Positions 42,731-51,863 of a stretch of 64,000 nucleotides of DNA are shown in pieces. The DNA is from Faecalicatena_A orotica (lineage in GTDB: Bacteria; Bacillota; Clostridia; Lachnospirales; Lachnospiraceae). A model generated the notes under the pieces. That model did not search any database. It saw nothing but the letters and a program-made list of their open reading frames with translations, and was not told the DNA's origin. The stretch is taken from NCBI RefSeq assembly GCF_040545875.1, contig NZ_JBEPMR010000003.1; one strand, given 5' to 3'. Each line of letters begins with the position of its first letter. The stretch's first letter is position 1. A program made the translations under genes and the position numbers.

Positions 42731-43966
42731 CTAGTGACATTCTTTATATTCTTTTGGTGACATTCCGGTATGTTTTTTAAAAAATCTTGAAAAATAGGTT
42801 ATGTTTTCAAATCCGAGCGCATCGGCGATTTCATAAATTTTCATGTCCGTTGTATCCAGATAGTTTTTTGCCTTCCCAAGCCTCTTCTGGTTCATACTCT
42901 GTATGACTGTGGCCCCTGTAATCTCCTTGAATACCCGGCTTAAATAGCTGGCGCTTGTGCCCACTGCCCTCGCAATATCCGAAACAGTAATCCCTTCCTG
43001 ATAATGTTCCTCTATATAGCTCAGACATGCCTTAACAAGAGCCTCTCTGGTATCCGGATTGACTGCATCCATTGTCTCTTCGTCCAGCTTTTCCGTATAG
43101 AATACCATTTTTTCGCTGTCCTCACAGGCACTGTGCTTAAGTGCCGCTGACGCCTGCGCATAGGCTTCTGGCAGCATCTCAATCTCGGTTTGGAGCCCAC
43201 TGGTCCCGATATAAGAATACAGCTCCATAAAATTATCCGTCATATCCATGATTTCTGCACATGTGATCTTCAGCCATTCTTCCGTGTGTGCCCCTGTGCA
43301 CCGGACGACTGCACAATACAGGTCTTTTCTTAAAAATACACCCTGAATCAGGTCTTTTCCAAAGGCCATCGCGAAAAAGTTACAAAGTCCGTCCTGAATC
43401 CGCAGGCTCCTTTTCTGATCCAGCCCTTTTTCCAACAAAAACTGAAATAACAGGACTCTGTAGGTATCAAGCTCCAGTCCCAGCGCCCGGGACCTTTTCG
43501 GGATATCCTCATAGATACTTCCGTCAAAGACACCTTTGAAAAAATTCTCCTCCTTTGCCTTTCTGGCCTCAGGGTCTTCTGCCGCCCTGGCTTCCTTTAA
43601 CAGAGCCTTGCAGTTTTCTACTGCCTGAATCAGCCCTTCAAATGCACCGGTCTTTGTTACATATTCAACTACATTATACTTAATGGCCGACTGTGCATAC
43701 GAAAAATCGGCGAATGCAGTCAGTATGATGACTTTGACCGGGAGCTTATTCTCCCATATGTATTCTGCCAGAGCTATTCCGTCTTTTCCCGGCATCTGAA
43801 TATCCGTTACGAGAATATCGGGAGCCATCTCCCCAAGATGCTCCATAACATCATTTCCATTCGCTGCCGTATACACGACCTGGCAGTCCAGATCTTCCCA
43901 TTTTATCAGTGACTGCAGTGCTTTCCGCATAATTGGTTCATCGTCCGCCAGCATTACTCTGTACAT
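42731..43966 (-). CDS. YesN-type response regulator with AraC DNA-binding domain
   Basis: Regulator of 411 residues: N-terminal receiver with phosphorylated D55 (ILVTDIQMPGKDG), a variable middle, and C-terminal AraC double helix-turn-helix (TVSDIARAVGTSASYLSRVF; ITYFSRFFKKHTGMSPKEY). These YesN/LytT-like proteins activate sugar ABC operons. Its gene overlaps that of the partner kinase by 13 bases. It most likely controls the promoter at 51710-51738, upstream of the binding lipoprotein. Confidence 0.9.
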   Translation of the reverse strand: MYRVMLADDEPIMRKALQSLIKWEDLDCQVVYTAANGNDVMEHLGEMAPDILVTDIQMPGKDGIALAEYIWENKLPVKVIILTAFADFSYAQSAIKYNVVEYVTKTGAFEGLIQAVENCKALLKEARAAEDPEARKAKEENFFKGVFDGSIYEDIPKRSRALGLELDTYRVLLFQFLLEKGLDQKRSLRIQDGLCNFFAMAFGKDLIQGVFLRKDLYCAVVRCTGAHTEEWLKITCAEIMDMTDNFMELYSYIGTSGLQTEIEMLPEAYAQASAALKHSACEDSEKMVFYTEKLDEETMDAVNPDTREALVKACLSYIEEHYQEGITVSDIARAVGTSASYLSRVFKEITGATVIQSMNQKRLGKAKNYLDTTDMKIYEIADALGFENITYFSRFFKKHTGMSPKEYKECH

Positions 43967-45768
43967 GGTGACTCCCTCCTGTCCTGACCGTCATCGAAAG
44001 GAATGCAGATGCTTACCCTCGTGCCCTCTCCCGGTTTCGAGTAAATTCTGATTCCGTATTCCTCTCCATACATGAGTCTTATGATGTGGTGGGCATTGTT
44101 CAGCCCCACATGGTTATGGCTTTTACTTTCCCCTTCCTGAGAAATTGGCAGAGAGATAATTCCCTCGCTTTCAAATCCGATTCCATTATCTGTTGTATCG
44201 ATATACAGCGATTCATCTTCTGCATATATATGTACCTCTACTTTCCCGTTTTCTGTTTTCGGCTCGATCCCATGCACTACCGCATTCTCAACGATGAGCT
44301 GGATGCAGAGCTTCGGGATGTACAGTTCGGCCAGTGTGGGATCTTCTACCTTTATTTCATACTCCAGCCGGTCTCCATACCGGTAGCTCTGCAGATACAG
44401 GTAGTAATTGACGTATTCCAGTTCCTGCCGGATCTGGACTTTTTCAGAACTGTTCCTGTAGATTTTTGCCTGAATCAGCTGGCTGAAGGAACTGATCATC
44501 TTATATACATCCGTATTGCCGTCCATCTGCGCCTGCAGTGCAATGGTATTCAGTACATTAAACATGAAATGGGGATTCATCTGCGTCTGCAGGAATTTCA
44601 TTTCCATATCCTTGATTGAAAGCTGTTTCTCATATACCTGTTTCACCAGATGGTCAATATATGCCGTCATATCATTGAATACCTGGCTGATCTCATGAAA
44701 CTCTTCACTTCCATAGTCTGGCAGTTTTGCCTCAAACTTTCCTTCTTTTACTTCAAGAAGCTTATCTGTCACTTCTTTGAGCGGCCTTGTCATCCGGTAA
44801 ATCATATAAACGAAGATCAGACAAGCCGCCCCTGTAATCAGCGCAATCACTATGACATATACTTTGACAGAATTATACATCAGAATCAAAGACTGGTTTT
44901 CCGGTATCCCTAAAACGACCTGCAGGTTCAGTCCCAGTTCTTTTTTGAAGATGCGGTATGAACTGCCGCCAGCCTTTGCTTTATATGGTTCTGTTTTGAA
45001 GGTATATAAAATGGTCTCCTTTTCCTTTAAAATCGCATCCGCATCCTTACCATAGACATAGTTTCCTTCCGCATCAAAAAACGCCCAGAAGGAATTTCCA
45101 TACTTGCCCATATCCTGCATAATATATTCGATTGCCGACTGGTCCAACTGAAACAGGATGCTTCCCTGCCGCTCCATCCCATCATCATAAACGGGAAATG
45201 CAAGGAAAATACTGTCCTCCCCCTCCGGGTAATAGCCGTAATGGTTCCCTTTCCTGATATCCTGCAAATACTGCCTGTATATCCCTTCAAACGTCTTGTC
45301 ACTTCCGGCAATTTCTGCATACATCATCGCATAATAGCTGCTGCTTAGATGCTGTCCCTCCTGATCAAAGAGATATACCTGCCTGATCAGCGGTGGAACA
45401 CCGGCCCCGAGGCTGGACTGAGAGCTGATGGAAACCTGTTTGTCAAATTCGGCCCTGATCTGCCTTACATACTCTTCATCCTCTTCAGTTCTGCGTTCTC
45501 CTGTATTTTCAAGATAATCCATCAGGAGTGTTGAACCGCGCAGCCTTGTGATTGTATCCCCGCAGTAACTCAGCTTTGACTCCATCGTCTCTGACATGGC
45601 CGACAGGAAGAAATTAATGTCAGAATGGATGTAATCTCCTACGATGATGCTGACAGATGCGACAAAAATGACACCGCACAAAATGAGTGAGATGAGTGTG
45701 ACCGTCAGATTGTACTGTATCATTTTCCTGCGAAGAGAATACCTCTTCTTTCCCTTGTTATCTTCCAT
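43954..45768 (-). CDS. YesM-type sensor histidine kinase
   Basis: Kinase of 604 residues. A first membrane segment (about 20-42), a 250-residue extracytoplasmic dCache-like sensor domain, a second segment (about 300-322), a HAMP domain, then the His_kinase family segment FLQTQMNPHFMFNVLNTIALQ with the phosphorylated histidine in NPHF, and a HATPase with DTTDNGIGF. It presumably reports extracellular glycan or the loaded binding protein. It lies 31 bases after the GH4 gene and is coupled to the regulator. Confidence 0.9.
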   Translation of the reverse strand: MEDNKGKKRYSLRRKMIQYNLTVTLISLILCGVIFVASVSIIVGDYIHSDINFFLSAMSETMESKLSYCGDTITRLRGSTLLMDYLENTGERRTEEDEEYVRQIRAEFDKQVSISSQSSLGAGVPPLIRQVYLFDQEGQHLSSSYYAMMYAEIAGSDKTFEGIYRQYLQDIRKGNHYGYYPEGEDSIFLAFPVYDDGMERQGSILFQLDQSAIEYIMQDMGKYGNSFWAFFDAEGNYVYGKDADAILKEKETILYTFKTEPYKAKAGGSSYRIFKKELGLNLQVVLGIPENQSLILMYNSVKVYVIVIALITGAACLIFVYMIYRMTRPLKEVTDKLLEVKEGKFEAKLPDYGSEEFHEISQVFNDMTAYIDHLVKQVYEKQLSIKDMEMKFLQTQMNPHFMFNVLNTIALQAQMDGNTDVYKMISSFSQLIQAKIYRNSSEKVQIRQELEYVNYYLYLQSYRYGDRLEYEIKVEDPTLAELYIPKLCIQLIVENAVVHGIEPKTENGKVEVHIYAEDESLYIDTTDNGIGFESEGIISLPISQEGESKSHNHVGLNNAHHIIRLMYGEEYGIRIYSKPGEGTRVSICIPFDDGQDRRESPCTE

Positions 45769-45799
45769 ATTGTTCCGCCCCTTAAGAAGTCATTTTATA

Positions 45800-47137
45800 C
45801 TATGATACCATAAAATGCCATGCTTTCGGGAACTGGGGGAGATATTCCCGGTTTGCCTCGAACATTTCGTCTGTCATACGCTGGATTTCTTCCATACTCA
45901 GTACAGCCGCCGTCAGTGGATCGAACAGGATACTATGGAAGATGGCACGCCGGTCTCTCTCAATACAGCCCTTTACTGCCAGTTCTTCACATCTGGCGGC
46001 AGTATTAACCATAACCGCAAGCTGGTCAGGCAATTTTCCAACCGGATGCACTTGAAGCCCGTTTGGGTCTGCCGTCACCGGCACTTCTACGCAGCATCCC
46101 TGCGGCAGATTTTCAAGATAGCCTTCATTTCTAACATTTCCATTGAATTCGAATGGCGTCCCGTCGCCGAAAAGTGCATTGAAGATACATGCCGCATACT
46201 CTTGTCCCCGCTTCAGGTCAGGTTCGGCCTCCTCCAGCCATTTTCCAATGTCCTGCCTCCATTCATCCTGCCTGCGGAAGTATTCCTTCAGAATGTAGGC
46301 ATGCTCCCCCGGATTCCAGCCTGTGGAATGGGTACAGTATTTCTCAATCAAATCCGGACGCTTCCTGAACCAGGGGTAGTATTCTGAGTTGTGTCCGGAA
46401 CTTTCCGTCGGATAGTAATCCAGATGCCGGAACAGCTCGTTGCGTACCAGTTCTTCCTCCCAGACTTCTTTTCGTTCCATCGCCTGTCTGATCAGTGGGT
46501 ACGCATCCTCTCCCTTCCATTTATATTCCAGATAGAACGCCATGTGGTTAATACCTGCACACAGGTATTCGATGTCCTGCATGTCAGCCCCGATCCAGCC
46601 GGCCAGCATCGCTGCCGTATGCTGGACACTGTGGCACAGGCCGGTAATCTTTAAATTAGTCATTTCCTGAAGGTACCGGCAGTTCAGGGCCATTGGGTTC
46701 GTATAATTAAGTACATAGGCATCCGGGCAGACAGCCTCGATATCACGGCAGATATCGAGCAGGACCGGGGCGCTGCGCAGGAACCGGAAAATGCCCGCCG
46801 GTCCCCTAGTGTCCCCGACGCAGATATCCACGCCATATTTCCCGGGGATCTCGATATCTGTCCTGAAAATGTCCGGTCCCGCCGTCAGCACTGTTATGAT
46901 CACCCCGTCAGCACCCTCCAGCGCCTTTTTCCTGTCCGTTGTCGCCTCAATTACAGCCGGATAATTACCTGCCGCCTTGATTTTCCTGCATGCTTTCTCA
47001 ATATAGGAAAGCCGTTCCACGCTGATATCCATCAGGCAGAGATGAGCATCCGCGAATGCCTCATAGGTCAGAATGTCCCGAACAAGCTCTCGTGTGAAGT
47101 CAAAGCTTCCTGCACCGATAAATGTAATTTTTTTCAT
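45800..47137 (-). CDS. GH4 family glycosidase (alpha-galactosidase/alpha-glucosidase type)
   Basis: NAD- and manganese-dependent glycosidase, 445 residues, cytoplasmic. The N-terminal Rossmann loop FIGAGSFDFT binds NAD; metal ligands are the Cys in GLCHSVQ and the His in GINHMAF, both intact. The motif set (NYTNPMAL) is closest to the MelA/AglA branch that acts on unphosphorylated alpha-galactosides, alpha-glucosides or galacturonides. GH4 works through redox elimination and can open either anomer, so the exact bond is uncertain. It sits nine bases downstream of the fucosidase, which suggests stepwise trimming of an imported fucosylated oligosaccharide. Confidence 0.88.
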   Translation of the reverse strand: MKKITFIGAGSFDFTRELVRDILTYEAFADAHLCLMDISVERLSYIEKACRKIKAAGNYPAVIEATTDRKKALEGADGVIITVLTAGPDIFRTDIEIPGKYGVDICVGDTRGPAGIFRFLRSAPVLLDICRDIEAVCPDAYVLNYTNPMALNCRYLQEMTNLKITGLCHSVQHTAAMLAGWIGADMQDIEYLCAGINHMAFYLEYKWKGEDAYPLIRQAMERKEVWEEELVRNELFRHLDYYPTESSGHNSEYYPWFRKRPDLIEKYCTHSTGWNPGEHAYILKEYFRRQDEWRQDIGKWLEEAEPDLKRGQEYAACIFNALFGDGTPFEFNGNVRNEGYLENLPQGCCVEVPVTADPNGLQVHPVGKLPDQLAVMVNTAARCEELAVKGCIERDRRAIFHSILFDPLTAAVLSMEEIQRMTDEMFEANREYLPQFPKAWHFMVS

Positions 47138-47146
47138 ATTCCGTAT

Positions 47147-48457
47147 TTACTCCTTTAATATAAGTTCGATGACCTCGTCCGTCTTTTCATCCACTGTAAA
47201 TGAAAAGCATTCCGGGGTACTGTAGTTCATAAATTCACAATCCGGGAACTCTTTTGCCACCCAGGGGGTCAGCATAAGCATTTCAAAACCGTCAGAGAGC
47301 CTCCTCGCACGTTTCACCTTCCCCTTGACTCCCGGAAGGGCGACTGCCCCGATACTCTCTTCCGTTATGTGGGCATAAAGTCTGTTCCCATTCTGGGTAT
47401 AACGTCCCCACTCCGGTTTTTCGAAGGCAGACATACCGCATCCGTAGATGCTTTCTGCATTTTTTTTCATCCATGAACCGACCTGTTCCAGTATCCCGGC
47501 CTGTTTTTCCGGAATCTCGCCTTTTGCATTTGGCGAGACATTTACAATCATATTTCCGTTCTTGCTCGTGCATTCTACCAGTTTCTTAATGATCTGGGAA
47601 GCCGACTTATAATGCTTATCATTCGGCGCATACCCCCAGTTATTATTCAGCGTAAAGCAGGCCTCCCAGGGGATTGCCCTGCCCGAAGGGGTACGCAGTC
47701 CACAGGGTGGGATAATCATCTCGGGACATGCAAAATCTCCCGAATAAAGGTCCGGTTCATCACTCATGACAGACCCATAATCCTCCCCATTCGCCTCCAG
47801 CCTGCCGTTTACAATAATTTCCGGCTGCAGGGAGCGCACCATGTGCAGAAGTTCCTCCCCTCTCCAGTCACTCCCTTTGTGCCCTTCATAGGAAAAATCA
47901 AACCAGAGCAGGTCGATCTTCCCATACATCGTCAGAAGTTCCCTGACCTGGCCGTGCATGTAGTCCAGATATTTACTGAAGTCATGGGATTTTCCTTTAT
48001 ACTGCAGGTGGTTCCTGTCGGGATGGTACATGTCACCATAGGCCGGATAATCCGGATGGTGCCAGTCCAGAAGGGAATAATAAAAACCTATTTTAAGCCC
48101 TTCTGCCCGGAATGCATCGACAAACTCTCTGACAAGATCCCTTCCGCATGCCGTATTCGTAGATTTAAAATCTGTAAGCCGGCTGTCCCACAGGCAGAAT
48201 CCCTCATGGTGCTTTGTTGTCAGTACTGCATACTTCATACCGGCCCTCTTTGCGAGCCGCGCCCACTCAGCCGCGTCATACCTGCTTGGATTCCACTCAT
48301 CAAAATAGCAGGTATATTGATCCTGTGGTATTTCCTCATCGCTCTGTACCCATTCCCCCCTTCCGGGTATTGCATACAGGCCCCAGTGTATAAACATCCC
48401 GAACCTGTCATGCATAAACCATTTTGTCCGTTCTTCTCTTTCTTCCATAATTCCCAT
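47147..48457 (-). CDS. Intracellular alpha-L-fucosidase, GH29
   Basis: Glycosidase of 436 residues. The family start WFMHDRFGMFIHWGLYAIP, KYAVLTTKHHEGFCLWDS and YYSLLDWHHPDYP are all clear GH29 signatures, and the nucleophile aspartate is in IDLLWFDFS near residue 195. No signal peptide, so it acts on imported oligosaccharide. It lacks the extra C-terminal beta domain of some longer members. The start at 48457 has only a moderate ribosome site; an in-frame ATG three codons on is equally possible. Linkage (1,2 / 1,3 / 1,4) cannot be read off. It lies ten bases after the permease gene. Confidence 0.9.
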   Translation of the reverse strand: MGIMEEREERTKWFMHDRFGMFIHWGLYAIPGRGEWVQSDEEIPQDQYTCYFDEWNPSRYDAAEWARLAKRAGMKYAVLTTKHHEGFCLWDSRLTDFKSTNTACGRDLVREFVDAFRAEGLKIGFYYSLLDWHHPDYPAYGDMYHPDRNHLQYKGKSHDFSKYLDYMHGQVRELLTMYGKIDLLWFDFSYEGHKGSDWRGEELLHMVRSLQPEIIVNGRLEANGEDYGSVMSDEPDLYSGDFACPEMIIPPCGLRTPSGRAIPWEACFTLNNNWGYAPNDKHYKSASQIIKKLVECTSKNGNMIVNVSPNAKGEIPEKQAGILEQVGSWMKKNAESIYGCGMSAFEKPEWGRYTQNGNRLYAHITEESIGAVALPGVKGKVKRARRLSDGFEMLMLTPWVAKEFPDCEFMNYSTPECFSFTVDEKTDEVIELILKE

Positions 48458-48466
48458 TTCATTGAC

Positions 48467-49300
48467 CTAGCCTTTCACTGCCCCCGCTGTCAGAGATTTT
48501 ACAAAGGTCTCGGAAAGCAGGCAGAATATAATGATAGTTGGTACGACCGCCACAATAATTGCAGAAAACATACCGTTCAGATTTTTAGAGTACGCCGTCG
48601 TAAACTGCCCAAGCAGCGCCGGAAGCGTCATATTCTCCTTGCTCTTCAGCAGAATCGATGCAAAATAAAATTCATTCCAGTTATTTAAAAATGCCATGAT
48701 TGCCGCTGTGGATATGCCGGGCTTTGCAATCGGGACGATAATCCTGAAAAATGTGCCCGCATATCCGCACCCATCCATCTTAGCAGCCTCTTCCATCTCT
48801 TTTGGGATGCTCAGGAAATAGCTGCGGAGAATGAAATAAGTGACCGCGATCCCGAGTCCCGAGTAGATGAAGATCAGCCCCGTTTTTGTATCCTTCAGTC
48901 CGAGTTTCCCAAGGAACTGATAGATCGGGAAACTGATGGAGATTGACGGGATGAACAGGGTTGTGGTAAACATCAGGGTCACAATGCCCTTCAGCCGGAA
49001 CTCGATTCTGGCCGATACATATGCGGACATTGCAACGATCAGGACACTGATAAATGTAGATATGATTGTTACGACAAAGCTGTTAAAAAAATAAGTCTGT
49101 ATGTGCAGCTTCGTAAATATCGTGATATATCCGTCAAACACCCATTCCGAAGGGAGTGAGAGTCCTCCCGGATTTTTCTTGAAGGAAGAAAGAAATACCC
49201 ACAGAATCGGATATACTGATATAAACAGAACAAATATCATCACGAAATACTGACCAATCCGGGATGGAAGTTTTTTCTTACTGGTTCCTGTCTTTTTCAT
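48467..49300 (-). CDS. Sugar ABC transporter permease, MalG type (glycan operon)
   Basis: CUT1-family permease of 277 residues with six membrane segments. The EAA loop reads EMEEAAKMDGCGYAGTFFRI. The C-terminus (ETFVKSLTAGAVKG) is typical. Fourteen bases after the MalF-type permease. The operon has no ATPase of its own. Confidence 0.92.
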   Translation of the reverse strand: MKKTGTSKKKLPSRIGQYFVMIFVLFISVYPILWVFLSSFKKNPGGLSLPSEWVFDGYITIFTKLHIQTYFFNSFVVTIISTFISVLIVAMSAYVSARIEFRLKGIVTLMFTTTLFIPSISISFPIYQFLGKLGLKDTKTGLIFIYSGLGIAVTYFILRSYFLSIPKEMEEAAKMDGCGYAGTFFRIIVPIAKPGISTAAIMAFLNNWNEFYFASILLKSKENMTLPALLGQFTTAYSKNLNGMFSAIIVAVVPTIIIFCLLSETFVKSLTAGAVKG

Positions 49301-49313
49301 ATAGACTCTCCTC

Positions 49314-50243
49314 CTATTCCGACTGATTTGTCCGGAATGCTTTATTAATCATCCCGACAAGCAAAAGCCCCAGCAGGAACTGTATAACACCTGCCGTATT
49401 GCCTCTGGCAAAGTTCAGCTTTGTACTTCCCAGCGCGGTCTTATAAATATAATAGCTCAGACTGTATGTAGCATTATCGGGCCCGCCCTGTGTAATCAAT
49501 GCAATTTCGTTGTAAAGCAACAGGCCATAATTGGCTGCCATGACCGACACCGTCCCGATCATCGGCCGCATCAGGGGCAGTGTAATCTTCAGGTTTGTCT
49601 GGAGCGTGCTGGCACCGTCTACTTTGGCCGCTTCATAGATGCTGGAATCTATGGAGAATATCTGCGTGATCAAAAGCAGGCAGGAAGAACCCCCGAATAA
49701 AATAAACGCAAACGTGACACCCCAGAATGCATAGGTTTCATTCGCCAGCACACTGACATTGGAACCGGGCGAAAACCAGTTACAGATCTCCGTGATTATG
49801 CCGCGTGACGGGCTGTAAATATTTAAAAAGATCAAACCAATTGCTGCTGTGGATATAATATTCGGAATGATAAATGCATTCCTTGTGAACTTCCATCCTC
49901 TCGGTTTTCCCGAGAGTACAAGAGCCACCAGAACTGTGAATGGGATCTGGACCGCCATCGTCAGGATTACCCATTTAATAGAGTTGACCAGTGCTACCTG
50001 AAAGTTTCTGTCTATCGTGAACAGCTTAATATAATTGTCAAACAAATGCCCCCATCCTAGAAATTCCGGATGCAGGAAGTTCTTATAATTCCACTTTGTA
50101 AATGATGTGACAAAAATCTCAATCAGTGGATATGCATAAATTGCACAGAATAATATAATCCCCGGAAGCAGAAAAGCCAGGATGAACCCATTTTTCTTTG
50201 AGAAGATTTTTTTCTTTGTACGGTATGTATCTGATGCATTCAT
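49314..50243 (-). CDS. Sugar ABC transporter permease, MalF type (glycan operon)
   Basis: Permease of 309 residues, six membrane segments starting FILAFLLPGIILFCAIYAYP. The EAA loop is SSIYEAAKVDGASTLQTNLKI. The ATG at 50243 has GAGGAGG upstream; the longer frame to 50279 lacks this. It follows the binding-protein gene by 68 bases. Confidence 0.92.
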   Translation of the reverse strand: MNASDTYRTKKKIFSKKNGFILAFLLPGIILFCAIYAYPLIEIFVTSFTKWNYKNFLHPEFLGWGHLFDNYIKLFTIDRNFQVALVNSIKWVILTMAVQIPFTVLVALVLSGKPRGWKFTRNAFIIPNIISTAAIGLIFLNIYSPSRGIITEICNWFSPGSNVSVLANETYAFWGVTFAFILFGGSSCLLLITQIFSIDSSIYEAAKVDGASTLQTNLKITLPLMRPMIGTVSVMAANYGLLLYNEIALITQGGPDNATYSLSYYIYKTALGSTKLNFARGNTAGVIQFLLGLLLVGMINKAFRTNQSE

Positions 50244-50311
50244 GATCCGCCCTCCTCTTTTAAAAAGGGGACCATCCAAGATCGTCCCCTCTGTTTATAT
50301 TCTCTTTTTTC

Positions 50312-51667
50312 CTACTCTGCTGCCGCTAAAAAGTCATCCAGATCCTTGACCACATCATCTGCTGTCTTGGAACCATCTTTCAGTCCTGCATATTTTGACT
50401 GGATTTCTCCTTCCGCATCTCCGAATGTATTTCCCAGTCCCAGTGCCTTGTAATCTGCATTCTGGCAGAGCCTGCATGCTTCAACCAATAATTTTGCATC
50501 ATCGGTTTCTACCTTTTCTGCAAGTGCATCGTAATCTACCTTTGTGCCCGGAGCCATTCCAATTCCTTTTTCAATGATTCTTGAAGCAATCTCAGGACTC
50601 GTCATATATTTAATAAATTCAATTGCCGCTTCGGTCTGCTTTTCATCAAGCTTTGAAGAAACTACATAACCGCATCCGCCTGATAAGAGTGCCGCTGTCT
50701 TACCTGATTCATCTGTCGGGAAAACTGCCGGCCTGATATTTTCTGCTCCGGCCTCACAGTCGATGGTCCCGCCTGCATCCCATACGCCATTAAACAGCAT
50801 CGCTGTTTTGCCCGCAAAGAAATCGGAGCGGTACGCTTCATCGTCATCTCCTCCGGGACCAAAGTTTGCAGCATCAATCTTCTGTAATGCTTTTTCCTGG
50901 ATAAATGTGAGGGATTCTTTAAAGGATGCCTGATCAAAGCTTTCCACTGTCCTGCCGCCTTCATAAAACTCTCTGGAATCTGCACTCCTTTGATTGTAAG
51001 CAGCCAAAAGGATGTTCGTCGGCCAGCCTGCGTTTAAACCAAACGGGGTGATTTCTGCTGCCACCAGTTTATCAACTGCCGCATTGAAATCGTCCCATGT
51101 CTTCCAGTCGCCCGGGACCGCCGCGCCGGCTTCCTTGAATAAGGCTTCATTATACCAGAAACCGACTCCCTCGATCTGTTCCCTTACGGAATAGACCTTT
51201 CCATCTTCTGTCAGGTTCTGGTCATAGCAGACCCCGGCTCCTGCCTTAAAGTCTGCATCATCATCCAGATAAGGCTTCAGATCAAGAATCGCATCTGCTG
51301 ACGAAGCCACCGGCGTAATGTCCCAGCCGCCAAAATCAGCAATGTCATAGAATCCCCCCGCACTTAAGTCGTTCAAAGCCGTATTATAGATTCCTTCTGC
51401 CCCGGATTCGTCAGCTTTTATCACAAAGTTAAATTCACCCTTGTGCATTTCTGCAAATTCCTCGTAAATTTTTCTCATCTCTCCCGCTGCCGCCCATTCG
51501 GATTCATCGTGATAATAACCATGTGTGAACGTGATAGTCGGCAGTTCTGATCCCTTGTCCACTGAGTCTTTAGCTGAATCTGAGGATGAATCCCCCTTTC
51601 CGCATCCGGTAAACAGGGCAGCTGTCATTACTGTGCAGAGCAGAATACTCAATACCTTTCTCTTCAT
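50312..51667 (-). CDS. Sugar-binding lipoprotein of the glycan operon
   Basis: Family 1 solute-binding protein, 451 residues. Signal peptide MKRKVLSILLCTVMTAAL with lipobox FTGC (Cys near 21), then a Ser/Asp-rich linker. The mature part has ITFTHGYYHDES, DIADFGGWDI and the FFAGKTAMLFNGVWDAG segment common to oligosaccharide-binding proteins. The ATG at 51667 has GGAGG upstream and is the only start that gives a signal peptide. First gene of the operon; its promoter and a palindromic operator are just upstream. The ligand is probably a fucosylated or alpha-linked galactosyl oligosaccharide, inferred from GH29 and GH4. Confidence 0.92.
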   Translation of the reverse strand: MKRKVLSILLCTVMTAALFTGCGKGDSSSDSAKDSVDKGSELPTITFTHGYYHDESEWAAAGEMRKIYEEFAEMHKGEFNFVIKADESGAEGIYNTALNDLSAGGFYDIADFGGWDITPVASSADAILDLKPYLDDDADFKAGAGVCYDQNLTEDGKVYSVREQIEGVGFWYNEALFKEAGAAVPGDWKTWDDFNAAVDKLVAAEITPFGLNAGWPTNILLAAYNQRSADSREFYEGGRTVESFDQASFKESLTFIQEKALQKIDAANFGPGGDDDEAYRSDFFAGKTAMLFNGVWDAGGTIDCEAGAENIRPAVFPTDESGKTAALLSGGCGYVVSSKLDEKQTEAAIEFIKYMTSPEIASRIIEKGIGMAPGTKVDYDALAEKVETDDAKLLVEACRLCQNADYKALGLGNTFGDAEGEIQSKYAGLKDGSKTADDVVKDLDDFLAAAE

Positions 51668-51709
51668 AAACTTTTTCCTCCTTTTTTCGTGACTGTCATT
51701 GATGTCTTC

Positions 51710-51738
51710 ATAATACCAGTACACGCAAGCCAAAAGAA
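51710..51738 (-). promoter_or_regulatory. SigA-type promoter of the glycan operon
   Basis: On the minus strand TTCTTT (51733-51738), 17-base spacer, TATTAT (51710-51715), about 40 bases upstream of the binding-protein start. The -35 is weak, leaving room for activation. Confidence 0.6.
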
Positions 51739-51739
51739 T

Positions 51740-51757
51740 AAACAAAGCGCTTGGTTT
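51740..51757. promoter_or_regulatory. Palindromic operator AAACNAAGCGCTTNGTTT
   Basis: 18-base dyad with two mismatched positions, centred on GCGC and abutting the -35 of the glycan operon promoter. It resembles LacI-family operators and, more loosely, a CcpA cre site. The position upstream of -35 fits an activator or carbon-catabolite control. No LacI gene is in the window. Confidence 0.6.
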
Positions 51758-51793
51758 CCTGCACTTTTTCAACTAAAATGCAGAAGAGCATAA

Positions 51794-51863
51794 AAAAAGA
51801 TGCACTTTTTTTACGGATTCCACTTCTGAAGCTTTCATCCGGTAAAAAAAGTGCATCTTTTTC
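51794..51863 (-). terminator. Long-stem terminator after the orphan binding-lipoprotein gene
   Basis: On the minus strand AAAAAGATGCACTTTTTTTA faces its full complement, the stem is extended by CCGGAT/ATCCG with one bulge, and a T run follows. It begins next to the stop codon at 51864 and separates this unit from the glycan operon. Confidence 0.9.
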
